61,345 nucleotides of DNA from Candidatus Gastranaerophilales bacterium (lineage in GTDB: Bacteria; Cyanobacteriota; Vampirovibrionia; Gastranaerophilales; Gastranaerophilaceae), in NCBI GenBank assembly GCA_944322725.1, contig CALUPU010000010.1, forward strand, positions 1 to 61,345, written 5' to 3'. A program made the translations under genes and the position numbers. The notes beneath the pieces are model-generated. The model saw only the letters and a list, made by a program, of their open reading frames with translations, did no database searches and had not been told where the DNA came from. Below, in pieces: positions 33,198 through 42,838 of this stretch; positions within the stretch are counted from its first letter, which is position 1; every line of letters begins with the position of its first letter.

Positions 33198-35718
33198 TAT
33201 CACCTCCATCGCACAGGAATTTGTATGCACAGTTGTCACAGGCAAAAGTTTTGTTCTGCTTAAATTCTGTTTCGTTCACAATTTTGTCAATCACTGTTTC
33301 TTTAAGGTTTTGTATGATTTTGTCTTTAAAAAATTCTATTTTCCGCGCGCTTATTAAGTCCTCATCACAGCCGTTGTCCTTGCTCTTTGGTCTGATATAC
33401 ACAAGCCCGAGATTGGAAACTTTGTCTTTAAACTCTGCCAACTCCTTGCTGTTTTGACAGGCAAGATAATAAAGAGGAATCTGGTAATCATAGGCGTTTT
33501 GAAGAGTTTCTACATTTGCAGGGTCTTTACCGGTACGTGATTTGAAGTTCACCCCGTATTCGCTTACTGCATAATCAAGAGTATTTGTCTTGTTCCTGCC
33601 TGTTTTATAGTCTATGACACTGACATTACCTTCTTTGTCCGTAAGTATTGCGTCTATCCGACCGTCAAAAACAACCTGCGGAAGTTCATCCGGCACAAAA
33701 GTAAACTGCTGCTCGCAAACCGCACTCACAGGCGGATTGTCAAACCCTCCGGACAGTGAAAAATCCTCTGCTGCTTCAGAAAAATTGTCCTTCATTTCCG
33801 CAAGAGAAAGCCTGTCTGCAGCTTTCACAAGTTCTATATCGGTTTCCTTAAACCCTGCTTTTATTGCATTTTCAGGTTCTGAAACAGAATTGAACAAAAC
33901 ATTTGCGAGTTCAAGCGCGGTTTCTTTGTTGTAAGAGTCAAGGAATCTCCTGTTCATCACCTCAAAAACCGCATGAACAATACTTCCGTAGCTTGCAGAA
34001 AATGTATACGGCTCTTTGAGATTCAAAAGATTCTTGTAATAATACTTTCTGGGGCAGTTTTGAAAAGTGCTTATTGCCGAAGCATTTAACCTTAATATAT
34101 CAGAATCCGCAATAATTTTATCCTGAACCTGCGCCTTATCGGCAGAAAACGCAGTTTCCTCACGCACACTGTCAAAAATCTGCGGTTCAACTTTTTTGTA
34201 CTTTGTTTTGTCCGTCGCTGCCGCTTTTGTAAAAACAGAGGACGGCTGAACAGTTTTTTTTGCCTCATAAGAATGAGAAGCAAGCGTGATTTTGCACTCT
34301 GCCCTTCCCAGAATATCAAACAGGCACGTCATTCTCGCGGCATTGTAGCACTCATCAGTTTTCAAAAATCCGTCATAATCGGAGTTTAGTTTTTGCAATT
34401 CACGGGTCAAAATCCGGTTCCCATTATCGGAAATAAAGGGATAGGAACTGTTTGCCCCGGGGAAATTATTCTGCGTAAGACCTGCTACGTATATATATTT
34501 AAAGGTTTTTAAAGGATTTTTTAAAATACTTATAGGTTCAAGGGTTATTGCATTTTTTTCAAAAGTCCTGTCTATTCCTATCCATTCTGTGATTTGTGTA
34601 AATGCATCAAAATCCGGCGGGGATTTGAGCACACTGTCATAAAGCTGCTGCAAGGCTTCAAGGCTCACGAGTTTTTTTGCTGCGGTGTCCTTTATTTCCT
34701 GCTGTACAAATATGCCCATAGAATTTTTTATCAAAACCCCGATAGCTTTTGCATAGTTTCTTTGGATATAAAATTCGTAAAACCTTGCCAGAAGAGCAAG
34801 TTCTTTATTAAGATTTTCCCTGTCCTTTTCATTAAGACGCAAAATACATCCAAACAACGACTCTGTAAAAGATTTTTTCCCTTCGGAAGCAAAAATTCCG
34901 TCAAAAGCCGAAATATCCTCAACCGTCTGTGTAACAAGGGTTTTTATATGTTCGTCAGCCTGAGCAAAAAATATCTCTCTGTCTGCTTTTGATTGGATTT
35001 TCGGGTTTTTAATACTTTGAGAAGAAAACTCCTCAATCCCGAGATTCTCAAAAACACTGCAAATCTTATGATACAGAGAAATTTTGTATTTAAGATTTTC
35101 ATACTGCTCATTGTAAATACTTGTGATAACAGGCAAATCATCTGTTTTTAGCATATCAAGAATTTTCTGCCTCATCTGCGACCTGTCCGCAAAAATTGCA
35201 AAATCAGAGTAATTGAGTGCGCCGTCACTGTTTTGCACGGTGTTTTTTATCTCTTGCGTAATATAAAGACATTCGTCCTGCACATCAGCAAATCCGATAC
35301 ACCCGTAATCATTTACCGCAGAAAGCTTTTGTTTAAGGTTCTTTTCAATAGCGTTTTCGTCTGTTCGTACAGCTTTGTAAGCAGGAATTTTATAGGCATT
35401 TTCGTCCATGATTTTTAAATACACGCCAAAAAGCCTTGCACACAGCAAAAGTCTCTGTTTGTCAGTATCCGAAAATTCCGCATTCTCAACGATTTCAAAA
35501 AATTTTTCAGGCGCAATCCCGTATTGATACAACCCGTTAAAAGTGTTCAACAGGTCTTTTAAAAACATATCAGACTTTGTAAGACAAAAAAGTGCGCGGT
35601 CAGTTTTGAATATATCTTTTGCCCAGGATTTTAAAATATTAAAAGCAAAAAAACCGTGGTTTTTGGTTTCCGCATCAAATTCAAAATCAGAGTCAATAAG
35701 CGTAATATCAGGCTCCAT
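33187..35718 (-). CDS. AddB-like PD-(D/E)XK nuclease with Fe-S cysteines, N-terminal Walker A absent
   Basis: An 843-residue protein. The C-terminal ~300 residues are a RecB-family nuclease: SIVHAVFEVMNRR supplies the motif I His, FDGRIDAIL the Asp, VIDYKTG the D-x-K, and QIPLYYLAC the Q-x3-Y. FQNCPRKYYY plus CDNCAYKFLC give four cysteines in the AddB pattern that binds a 4Fe-4S cluster. The middle part keeps inactive-helicase-like blocks (YIYVAGLTQNNFPG). The usual AddB N-terminus with Walker A is missing, and there is no room for it: the GT9 stop is 9 nt upstream. It overlaps the helicase gene downstream by 11 nt and is surely its partner. Confidence 0.87.
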   Translation of the reverse strand: MEPDITLIDSDFEFDAETKNHGFFAFNILKSWAKDIFKTDRALFCLTKSDMFLKDLLNTFNGLYQYGIAPEKFFEIVENAEFSDTDKQRLLLCARLFGVYLKIMDENAYKIPAYKAVRTDENAIEKNLKQKLSAVNDYGCIGFADVQDECLYITQEIKNTVQNSDGALNYSDFAIFADRSQMRQKILDMLKTDDLPVITSIYNEQYENLKYKISLYHKICSVFENLGIEEFSSQSIKNPKIQSKADREIFFAQADEHIKTLVTQTVEDISAFDGIFASEGKKSFTESLFGCILRLNEKDRENLNKELALLARFYEFYIQRNYAKAIGVLIKNSMGIFVQQEIKDTAAKKLVSLEALQQLYDSVLKSPPDFDAFTQITEWIGIDRTFEKNAITLEPISILKNPLKTFKYIYVAGLTQNNFPGANSSYPFISDNGNRILTRELQKLNSDYDGFLKTDECYNAARMTCLFDILGRAECKITLASHSYEAKKTVQPSSVFTKAAATDKTKYKKVEPQIFDSVREETAFSADKAQVQDKIIADSDILRLNASAISTFQNCPRKYYYKNLLNLKEPYTFSASYGSIVHAVFEVMNRRFLDSYNKETALELANVLFNSVSEPENAIKAGFKETDIELVKAADRLSLAEMKDNFSEAAEDFSLSGGFDNPPVSAVCEQQFTFVPDELPQVVFDGRIDAILTDKEGNVSVIDYKTGRNKTNTLDYAVSEYGVNFKSRTGKDPANVETLQNAYDYQIPLYYLACQNSKELAEFKDKVSNLGLVYIRPKSKDNGCDEDLISARKIEFFKDKIIQNLKETVIDKIVNETEFKQNKTFACDNCAYKFLCDGGDNDE

Positions 35719-35727
35719 AACCGCTCC

Positions 35728-36702
35728 TTATGCAAGCAAATCATTGTCAGTAATCACACGAAGCACATGCTCGGGCTTGAGAGCTGCCATACACGGGTTT
35801 ATTCCGGTGTTTTCATGGTCTTTAAACTTGCACTTTCTTCTGTCGCAGGGGATACAGGGCAAATCAGCACTGAGCGCAAAATGATTTACACCCCACGGTC
35901 CTGTCCTGCCGACACTTGCCGCACCGTAAAGCCCTATACAGAAAGGTTTTTTAACAGCAGTAGCAATATGCAGAGGCCCTGTGTCAGAAGACACAAACAC
36001 ATCCGCAAGCGAAAAAACCGCTGCAGATTCAAGAATATTGTACTTACCCGCGATTACATGAATATTCGGGTGCAGGTTCTCATAGCACTGCACATCTTTT
36101 ACATCCTCTTTTGAACCCGGGATAAGAATTGTACAGTCAAAACGGTCAATCAAAGAAAAAGCAAGTTCTTTAAAATACTCATACGGCCATTTTCTGCCCT
36201 GACGGGTAAGGCTTGTCTGTGTATTCAGGATAACTATTTTTTTATCTGCCGGAATATCCTTTTTCACCTTTTCCACAACCTTCTGCGGAATTTCAAGTTC
36301 AATATTATCAAAGTTTTCAAGGTCTTTGATTTTTTTCTTTGCAGTTTCAAGAAAATTCTCTACAGCATGATAGCGGAAACTTTTCCTGTAAATAACCGAA
36401 CTCTTAGGATTGATGACAAAAGTCAAATATCTGTATCTCAATGAGGGCTGGAGATTAATAACAATGTCATATTTTTCTTTTCGCAGCCGCAAACCCAGCT
36501 TTGTAAGATATTTGTAGTCTTTGCCCTCGAGTTTGTATACGTTATCAAGCCGTGAGTCATTTTCAATCAGCTGTGCGGGAATTTTACCCGTAAGGTAATC
36601 CACAATTGCATCAGGGTGTTTCGCTTTTATAGAGCGAAAGATGTTTGATGTATGTACAACGTCTCCTATTGCGCCTTCTCGTATGATGAGTATTTTTTTC
36701 AT
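35728..36702 (-). CDS. Glycosyltransferase family 9 (heptosyltransferase-like)
   Basis: A 324-residue GT-B enzyme. ILIIREGAIGDVVHT is the N-terminal signature of the ADP-heptose:LPS heptosyltransferases. In the C-terminal half VILNTQTSLTRQGRKWP, SLADVFVSSDTGPLHIATAV and YGAASVGRTGPWG form the nucleotide-sugar site. CIPCDRRKCKFKDHEN near the end is the usual Cys cluster of this family. It would add a heptose or related sugar to lipopolysaccharide core or another surface glycan. It lies between the GNAT gene (11 nt) and the AddB-like gene (9 nt) in one operon. Confidence 0.92.
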   Translation of the reverse strand: MKKILIIREGAIGDVVHTSNIFRSIKAKHPDAIVDYLTGKIPAQLIENDSRLDNVYKLEGKDYKYLTKLGLRLRKEKYDIVINLQPSLRYRYLTFVINPKSSVIYRKSFRYHAVENFLETAKKKIKDLENFDNIELEIPQKVVEKVKKDIPADKKIVILNTQTSLTRQGRKWPYEYFKELAFSLIDRFDCTILIPGSKEDVKDVQCYENLHPNIHVIAGKYNILESAAVFSLADVFVSSDTGPLHIATAVKKPFCIGLYGAASVGRTGPWGVNHFALSADLPCIPCDRRKCKFKDHENTGINPCMAALKPEHVLRVITDNDLLA

Positions 36703-36713
36703 TGATTTTCCTG

Positions 36714-37211
36714 TTATAGAGTATATTCGTATATGTAATCGTCCATTACATAGCCGTTTCCGATGTCGGTTTCAACATCGCATGTTCTGTCAAAGCCCAG
36801 CTTTTCATATACCATAATTGAAGCAAAGTTATATTTATTGACAGTCAGGGTGATTTTAGGAAGTTCAAATTCCTGTGCCAGCGGGATTATTGCGTTAACA
36901 AAAGCCTTTCTGGCATAGCCCTTTCCTCTGTAATCTTTTTTGATATAAATTTTTGAGAGAAAAAGGCTGTCGCTTTTTCTTTGCACCGCAAAGTAGCCTA
37001 TGTTTTCTCCGTCTTCTTCCAGAAAAAAGTACTGGTAGCGCTGAAAATTTATTTGACCTTTTACAACCTGCTCGGATTGAAATTTTTCGAGCATGTAATC
37101 TATCTGCTCCTGCGAAATAAAGCAGATAGAATACTCGTTCCAAATCTCTTTTGCCAACGCGCAGAGTTCTTTTATTTGTTCATCAGTTTCTACTTTTGTC
37201 CAGTCGAACAT
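36714..37211 (-). CDS. GNAT-family N-acetyltransferase
   Basis: A 165-residue protein with the GNAT fold. FLSKIYIKKDYRGKGYARKAF contains the acetyl-CoA pyrophosphate loop R-G-K-G-Y-A, followed by ITLTVNKYNFASIMVYEKLGF, a typical motif B with N and Y residues. The N-terminal part is helical. The substrate (protein N-terminus, amine antibiotic or polyamine) cannot be deduced. It is first in the operon with the GT9, AddB-like and helicase genes. The ribosome site is weak (AGAAAGAAA). Confidence 0.9.
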   Translation of the reverse strand: MFDWTKVETDEQIKELCALAKEIWNEYSICFISQEQIDYMLEKFQSEQVVKGQINFQRYQYFFLEEDGENIGYFAVQRKSDSLFLSKIYIKKDYRGKGYARKAFVNAIIPLAQEFELPKITLTVNKYNFASIMVYEKLGFDRTCDVETDIGNGYVMDDYIYEYTL

Positions 37212-37448
37212 ATTTTTCTTTCTTTTTATTATTAAAGTATTTTAGCATGAGTTTTTGAAAATTGACCTGATGCTTCGTTCAAACAGAATATAATTTAAAC
37301 CCTTCTCGGCAACTCGGGCTGTAAAACTGTCCCAATATTTTATGCCTAAAGCAAAACATAAAAAAATAATTCCCCAGCCCTCGAACATTACCTCGTTTGC
37401 AGTTGTTTAAATAATATTCTGTAATTCACTTCGCAAAGGTCTTTTTTC

Positions 37449-37485
37449 AAAAACTCATGCGAATTAATTTAATTCTAATTCGCAT
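37449..37485 (-). terminator. Intrinsic terminator of recA
   Basis: ATGCGAATTA (37457-37466) and TAATTCGCAT (37476-37485) are perfect 10-bp inverted repeats with a 9-nt loop. On the minus strand the stem is followed by GAGTTTTT. It lies 20 nt after the recA stop. Confidence 0.82.
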
Positions 37486-37504
37486 AAGCTTTATAAAAAT
37501 ACTA

Positions 37505-38533
37505 TTACCTGTCCGCAGCCAGTTTTTCTCTGACCTTAGCCTCAACTTCTTCAAGAACCTCGGGGTGAGCCTCAAAGTATTCTTTGGCTTTTTCGCGTCC
37601 CTGACCGAGTTTTTCCTCGTTGTAGCTGAACCACGCACCTGCTTTTTTAACAATGTCCATGCTGACAGCAACATCAAGGATACAGCCGAGTTTGCAAATA
37701 CCCTTGCCGAAAATAATATCAAACTCGCAGTTCTTAAACGGAGGTGCAACTTTGTTTTTAACAACTTTTACTCTTACTCTGTTACCGATGTCCTTGTCGT
37801 CTTTTTTGATAGAGTCGCATCTTCTTATGTCAAGACGTACGGAAGAGTAGTATTTAAGAGCGTTGCCGCCTGTAGTTGTCTCGGGGTTGCCGTACATAAC
37901 ACCGATTTTTTGTCTTAACTGGTTGATAAAAATAACGGTTGTGTTTGTCTTGCCTACAATACCCGTAAGCTTTCTCAACGCCTTGCTCATCAAACGAGCC
38001 TGCAAGCCCATCTGCTGGTCTTCCATAGCACCTTCGATTTCTGCCTTTGGAACAAGTGCCGCTACAGAGTCGATTACAACAACATCCACAGCAGAAGAGC
38101 GAACAAGTTCTTCTGCAATTTCCAATGCCTGCTCGCCTGTGTCGGGCTGAGAAATCAAGAGTTCATCAACATTTACGCCGAGTGCACGTGCATACTCGGG
38201 GTCAAGTGCGTGTTCTGCGTCAACAAACGCAGCAATACCGCCTTTTTTCTGGCATTCTGCAACTATGTGTTGTGCAAGCGTTGTTTTACCTGATGATTCC
38301 GGTCCGTAAATCTCTATTACACGACCTCTTGGCACACCGCCTATACCCAGCGCCAAATCCAGTGCCAGTGCGCCTGTAGGAATAGCATCGCAGGCAACTG
38401 TTGTTTTGTCGCCGAGTTTCATGATTGAGCCTTTGCCGAAATCTTTTTCGATTTTTTCAATAGCAAGCTTTAAGGCTTTATTTTTTTCTTCGGAAACAGC
38501 AACAGTTTCTGTATCTTTTTCTTTTACTGCCAT
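37505..38533 (-). CDS. recA: Recombinase RecA
   Basis: A 342-residue strand-exchange protein that forms filaments on single-stranded DNA and triggers the SOS response. Walker A is GPESSGKT, Walker B VVVIDSV, with the MAW-like region [18 protein letters not shown] and loop L2 close by. The C-terminal tail is acidic and basic mixed as usual. The ATG at 38533 is preferred; GGGGAG lies about 11 nt upstream. A TTG 18 nt earlier overlaps that ribosome site and is unlikely. A promoter with a palindrome inside its spacer lies at 38577-38605, and a terminator follows the gene, so it is monocistronic. Confidence 0.98.
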   Translation of the reverse strand: MAVKEKDTETVAVSEEKNKALKLAIEKIEKDFGKGSIMKLGDKTTVACDAIPTGALALDLALGIGGVPRGRVIEIYGPESSGKTTLAQHIVAECQKKGGIAAFVDAEHALDPEYARALGVNVDELLISQPDTGEQALEIAEELVRSSAVDVVVIDSVAALVPKAEIEGAMEDQQMGLQARLMSKALRKLTGIVGKTNTTVIFINQLRQKIGVMYGNPETTTGGNALKYYSSVRLDIRRCDSIKKDDKDIGNRVRVKVVKNKVAPPFKNCEFDIIFGKGICKLGCILDVAVSMDIVKKAGAWFSYNEEKLGQGREKAKEYFEAHPEVLEEVEAKVREKLAADR

Positions 38534-38576
38534 TAGTTTATTTCTCCCCAAATTCTATAATTGTATCAATAATGCT

Positions 38577-38605
38577 ATTTTACAGTATATCTGTCTTTTA
38601 TACAA
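38577..38605 (-). promoter_or_regulatory. recA promoter with an ACAG-N5-CTGT palindrome in the spacer
   Basis: On the minus strand TTGTAT (38600-38605) and TAAAAT (38577-38582) are 17 nt apart. ACAGTATATCTGT (38582-38594) lies between them, with perfect ACAG/CTGT arms. A repressor bound there would block RNA polymerase, so it is a candidate SOS operator. It matches no LexA box I know exactly. Confidence 0.5.
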
Positions 38606-38772
38606 ATAGTTATTTTTGCGGGGCTGCAGTGTAGATTTCGTCTATGCAGTCAAGGTATTTGTCATTTTCATATGTTCGTCTTAATATTTTTCAATTATTA
38701 ATTTAAAATTAATTTTATTAAAAAACAGTAATTTTTATAAGTGTCACCTGCAGCTATAAAAATCCCAAAATT

Positions 38773-40455
38773 TCACGACGGAATCTCAATCATAAACTCC
38801 GTACCCTCACCCTTACTGCTCTCAAAACTTATCCTGCCATGGTGTTTTTCCACAATCTTCTGCGAAATCGCAAGCCCGAGTCCTGTGCCTATTCCAATCT
38901 GCTTCGTGGTCGTACCCGCAGTAAAAATCTTATCTTTTATACTCTCATCAATTCCGCAGCCCGTGTCTTTTATCCTTACAATAAGCATGTTATCGGCATA
39001 TTCTGTCGAAATCGTTATTACGCCCTGATTCTCTATACTCTGGCAGGCGTTTATCAGGATATTCATAAAAACCTGATTGAGCATGTTCGGATAACACTTT
39101 ATCTCAGGGATTTGGGAATAATTTTTCACAATCTTGATTCTGTTTTTGGTCTCATGTTTTATCAACTCAAGAGTCAAATCCAGTTCCTTGTTGATATCAG
39201 CAAGCTGTAAATCAGACTCATCAAGACGCACAAACTTTTTGAGGCTCTGCACAATACTGCTGATACGCCTTATTGCCTCTTTATCGATTTTGTTGATATT
39301 CTCGATATTTTCAACAATCACGGGATTCAGACAATCAGCCGGAAGTTTTTTAATAAGTTTGGCAAGCATGTCATTATTTGCATTGATTGACCCGAGAGGC
39401 GTGTTGATTTCGTGCGCAACACCCGCAACCAGCTGGCCGAGAGACGCCATTTTTTCCGAATTGATAAGCTGAATCTGTGTTTCTTTCAATTCTTTCAGTG
39501 TATTTTCGAGTTCTTCATTTTTTTCCTTTACCTGTGCAAACAACGAAGCCTGAACTATTGCCGATGCCACCTGTGCAGCAATGGACTGGAGAACATCATT
39601 TTGAGACTCGTCAAAAATCTTTTGCCCCGTATATATAATCAAAACCCCCAGAATCTCCTGTACTTTGGACACAGGAATAATAATCCTTGTAACAGGCGCA
39701 GGATAAATTTTTTCATGGTCAAAGCAGTCTTTTATACTCGAGGTTGTTCTGATTTCTTTAAGTCGTACGGTTTTTTTCGTGTCCGCAGAAAGTTCCGCCT
39801 TTGCTCCTGCACAGCCCTTGCCTCCTGACGGGTAAACCTCCTGCGCAATAAAATTCATCCCCTCTGCTCTTGCATAATACACCTTTATCGCGCCGAAAAG
39901 GTTGTAGAGTTCTTTCAAAGCAGCATTTAATATGCCGGAAATATCCATGGACTCTCTTATGACACTGGAAATCCTGTGCATTAATGCAAGTTTTACAGTC
40001 TGTGCCTGCGCGCTCTGCTGCAGGCTTGCAAAATGTTTTAATTCCTCAGTAAGGGTAAGGTACTGCTGACGCATAAAAGCGTACTTTTTCTCGGTTTCTT
40101 CGTACAGAATCTCGGTTGTATTGTTTTTAAACAGCACAACTCTATATCCGTCTGTCTCAAAAGACGTAATCAGATAATAATAAAACTGCTCTTTAGACTT
40201 TTGATAAACTGCGTTTGCACAAAAGCTTTCCTTTGAATCTATGGCAAAGTTAACGGGATTTGCGCTTAAGAGGTTCTCAGCATCCAGCACGCAGATATCA
40301 AAAGAAAAATAATTCGAAAACTTTTCCAGATTTTTTACGCTGCCAAAATTCCTTATAAACTGCAGGTTTTTGAACACAATCCTTCTCTCGCTGTCCAGGA
40401 TCAAAACAGCAGTAGGAAAATTATTGTAAATACTGAAATTAGGATACTCACTCAT
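38773..40455 (-). CDS. Cytoplasmic sensor histidine kinase with PAS-like and GAF domains
   Basis: A 560-residue kinase without membrane helices. A PAS-like domain covers ~1-120, a coiled coil ~120-155, and a GAF domain ~160-305 (LMHRISSVIRESMDISGIL, ILGVLIIYTG). After a second coiled coil, the kinase core has the H-box MASLGQLVAGVAHEINTPLG (the phospho-accepting His is in HEINTP), N-box NQVFMNILINACQSI, G1 DTGCGID and G2 GTGLGLAISQKIVEKHHG. It resembles redox- or ligand-sensing cytoplasmic kinases. No response regulator is adjacent. It is the last gene of the rsgA-ispA-DUF212 series, 17 nt behind DUF212. Confidence 0.92.
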   Translation of the reverse strand: MSEYPNFSIYNNFPTAVLILDSERRIVFKNLQFIRNFGSVKNLEKFSNYFSFDICVLDAENLLSANPVNFAIDSKESFCANAVYQKSKEQFYYYLITSFETDGYRVVLFKNNTTEILYEETEKKYAFMRQQYLTLTEELKHFASLQQSAQAQTVKLALMHRISSVIRESMDISGILNAALKELYNLFGAIKVYYARAEGMNFIAQEVYPSGGKGCAGAKAELSADTKKTVRLKEIRTTSSIKDCFDHEKIYPAPVTRIIIPVSKVQEILGVLIIYTGQKIFDESQNDVLQSIAAQVASAIVQASLFAQVKEKNEELENTLKELKETQIQLINSEKMASLGQLVAGVAHEINTPLGSINANNDMLAKLIKKLPADCLNPVIVENIENINKIDKEAIRRISSIVQSLKKFVRLDESDLQLADINKELDLTLELIKHETKNRIKIVKNYSQIPEIKCYPNMLNQVFMNILINACQSIENQGVITISTEYADNMLIVRIKDTGCGIDESIKDKIFTAGTTTKQIGIGTGLGLAISQKIVEKHHGRISFESSKGEGTEFMIEIPS

Positions 40456-40472
40456 AAAAATATTTTAGCATT

Positions 40473-40928
40473 TTATTGAAGAATCATAAAATGTATAATA
40501 TAAGAAACTACAATACCAAGTATAGCACCCATGAAAACTTCAAAAGGGGTATGTCCCAACAATTCTTTTAACTTTTCTCCAGCCGCAGATGGTCTGTGAG
40601 AATAAAATTCTTCCATAACCCTATTCATTGTTGCCGCAATCTTACCAGCAGAACGTCTTATTCCTGCAGCATCATACATAACAACAAGAGCATAACCTAA
40701 GGCAATAGCAAAAGGGATAGAATTTAAACCTTCATTATAACCAACCGTCATAGAAAGACCTATTACACCAGCGCTGTGAGAACTAGGCATACCTCCAGTA
40801 GTTGTAAATATTTTAAAATTAACTTTTTTGTGCACAATCAAAAAATAAATAAACTTTAATATCTGCGCCAATATTGCAGAAATACATGCGTTACCCAACA
40901 CTTCTACAGCTGTACCTATTTGATACAT
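40473..40928 (-). CDS. Divergent PAP2 / DUF212 family membrane protein
   Basis: A 151-residue membrane protein with about four helices. TTGGMPSSHSAGVIGLS holds the SSHSA phosphatase-like motif, YDAAGIRRSAGKIAATMN follows, and ELLGHTPFEVFMGAILGI ends the conserved region. These fit DUF212, a relative of acid phosphatase/VanZ-type PAP2 enzymes seen in cyanobacteria and plants. It may act on prenyl or other lipid phosphates, consistent with its 1-nt overlap with the prenyl diphosphate synthase gene; this is inference. Confidence 0.9.
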   Translation of the reverse strand: MYQIGTAVEVLGNACISAILAQILKFIYFLIVHKKVNFKIFTTTGGMPSSHSAGVIGLSMTVGYNEGLNSIPFAIALGYALVVMYDAAGIRRSAGKIAATMNRVMEEFYSHRPSAAGEKLKELLGHTPFEVFMGAILGIVVSYIIHFMILQ

Positions 40929-41815
40929 TAATTAACCCTTTCTTTGATACTGTTAGTTATATAACTCAAAACAGCAGATTTTATATCACTCTTCTCTAAT
41001 ATATCACAAGCTTCTTTACAAAGGGAAGAAAGTTGCTTTTTAGATTCTTCCACACCATAAAAACTTACATATGTAACCTTACCTTCTTGCACATCTTTAC
41101 CTGGAGTTTTCCCAAGTTCTTCAAGCGTGGAAGTGACATCAAGAATATCATCCATTATCTGAAAAGCCAGTCCGAGTTTTTCCGCATATTGTGTCAGAGC
41201 CTCGAGTTTTTGTTCATCTGCTCCGCCCAGTATTGCACCTGTTCTCAAAGACAGCTTGAACAGTGCGCCCGTTTTGTTTTCGTGTATGTAATTCAGTGTA
41301 TCTTTGTCAATCTGTTTGCCCTCAGAATCAATATCAACGACCTGACCTGCAATGAGTTTTTCAGCACCTGCATTTACAACAAACTCTTCAAGAACCCTCA
41401 AAAGTATACCGGGGTCTGTTCTTTTATCTGTTTTCTGGATAATTACCTGTGGTGCAAAAGACAAAAGAGCATCACCTGCAAGCACTGCTGTAGATTCGCC
41501 AAATACCTTGTGGTTTGTAAGTTTGCCGCGTCTGTAATCATCGTTGTCCATACAGGGCAAATCATCATGGATAAGGCTTTGCGAGTGAAGCATCTCTATA
41601 GCGCAAGCTGCAGATATTGCATTTTCATAGCTTCCCGAAATCACTCTGCACGCCTCAAGACAAAGAATAGGGCGCAGTCTTTTACCACCTGCAAGTACAG
41701 AATATCTCATTGATTCCCAGATTTTTTCGGGATACTGCACGGGAAGGTACTCGTCGAGTTTCTGTTCTATCAATTTTTTATAATCATCAAGCTGTTGTTT
41801 TACAAGTTGTTCCAT
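40928..41815 (-). CDS. ispA: Polyprenyl (farnesyl/geranylgeranyl) diphosphate synthase
   Basis: A 295-residue all-alpha synthase that condenses isopentenyl diphosphate with allylic primers for isoprenoid and undecaprenyl synthesis. LIHDDLPCMDNDDYRRG carries the first Asp-rich motif (D-D-x4-D) and FQIMDDILD the second. GGKRLRP near residue 45 binds diphosphate. Product chain length (C15 or C20) cannot be fixed from sequence alone. It is coupled on both sides by 1-nt TAATG overlaps: rsgA upstream and DUF212 downstream. Confidence 0.94.
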   Translation of the reverse strand: MEQLVKQQLDDYKKLIEQKLDEYLPVQYPEKIWESMRYSVLAGGKRLRPILCLEACRVISGSYENAISAACAIEMLHSQSLIHDDLPCMDNDDYRRGKLTNHKVFGESTAVLAGDALLSFAPQVIIQKTDKRTDPGILLRVLEEFVVNAGAEKLIAGQVVDIDSEGKQIDKDTLNYIHENKTGALFKLSLRTGAILGGADEQKLEALTQYAEKLGLAFQIMDDILDVTSTLEELGKTPGKDVQEGKVTYVSFYGVEESKKQLSSLCKEACDILEKSDIKSAVLSYITNSIKERVN

Positions 41816-42831
41816 TATTCATTCAGTTCCTTATCTATGTCCTGATTGCTTTTGCGTCTTGAGATTTGGCGCTTTTTGCTGCTTATTTTTGTTATTTGTT
41901 TGTTGTGTACAAACTTTGATTTACTTTCTGTTTTTGTACCGCTGTATGTGACCTGTTTTTTGTATTCTTTTGCTTCTTTTACAAATTGAAGATAGCTTTG
42001 ATACCTTGTTTCATCAATCATTTCAGGGTGTTCCTGAATTTTGCAGCCTGTCTCGTGCTCGTGGATGCAGTCAGAAAATTTGCACACACCGTATTGTTTT
42101 TGAATTTCCACAATTTCTCTAAACAAAAGTCCCACATCAGCAGGCATTAAAAAATCAAATTTTAGCTGGCTAAACCCCGGTGTGTCTACAATTCTCGAGT
42201 CGTTTTCAATGGTAATAATTTCGCAGTGTCTGGTAGTGTGAGTGCCTCGTTCGGTTTTTTCAGAGACCTGTTTTGTTTTAAGGTTTAAATCGGGACGAAT
42301 AGCATTTATCAAAGATGATTTGCCCACACCCGAAGACCCGCACAACACTGTAATTTTACCTTTTAAAAGCGCTTTAAACTCTTCTATGCCGTTGCCCTCG
42401 AGCGCAGAGGTAAAGACAATTTCGTAGTTTAAAGGTTCATAAATTCTTTTGATTTGCGCGATGATTTCTTCTTCACCTTCAAGGTCGTTTTTATTAAAAC
42501 ACAACACAGGATGCAGACTGTAATACTCGCAAAAAGACAAGTATCTGTTCAGCTGTTCAAAGTCTAAGTCCGGTTCTTTCAGGGCAGAAACAATAATTAC
42601 CTGATTTACGTTAGCGACTTTAGGACGGGGGATAAAACTCTCGCGCTCAAATACTTTTGAGACAAAAGCCTGTTTAGAGTTTTCGTTCGGCTGTTCAAGT
42701 TCAACAAAGTCGCCTGTAACAATTGTGTCTTTTCTTTTTTTTAGCACATCACGGACTTTGCACTCATACTCGCCCTGCCGGGTATGAACATAGTAAAAGT
42801 CCGAATGTATTTTAAAAATCTGCCCTTTCAT
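41815..42831 (-). CDS. rsgA: Ribosome small subunit-dependent GTPase RsgA
   Basis: A 338-residue circularly permuted GTPase that aids late 30S maturation. An N-terminal OB fold (~1-65) is followed by the permuted G domain with FNKNDL (G4) before GSSGVGKSSLIN (G1) and DTPGF (G3). The C-terminal zinc knuckle is CKFSDCIHEHETGC. A basic, Lys/Arg-rich tail extends the protein. The ATG has no ribosome site, and a consensus-like promoter ends only 7 nt before it, so the message is probably leaderless. It is followed by ispA with 1-nt overlap. Confidence 0.95.
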   Translation of the reverse strand: MKGQIFKIHSDFYYVHTRQGEYECKVRDVLKKRKDTIVTGDFVELEQPNENSKQAFVSKVFERESFIPRPKVANVNQVIIVSALKEPDLDFEQLNRYLSFCEYYSLHPVLCFNKNDLEGEEEIIAQIKRIYEPLNYEIVFTSALEGNGIEEFKALLKGKITVLCGSSGVGKSSLINAIRPDLNLKTKQVSEKTERGTHTTRHCEIITIENDSRIVDTPGFSQLKFDFLMPADVGLLFREIVEIQKQYGVCKFSDCIHEHETGCKIQEHPEMIDETRYQSYLQFVKEAKEYKKQVTYSGTKTESKSKFVHNKQITKISSKKRQISRRKSNQDIDKELNE

Positions 42832-42838
42832 GCATTAA

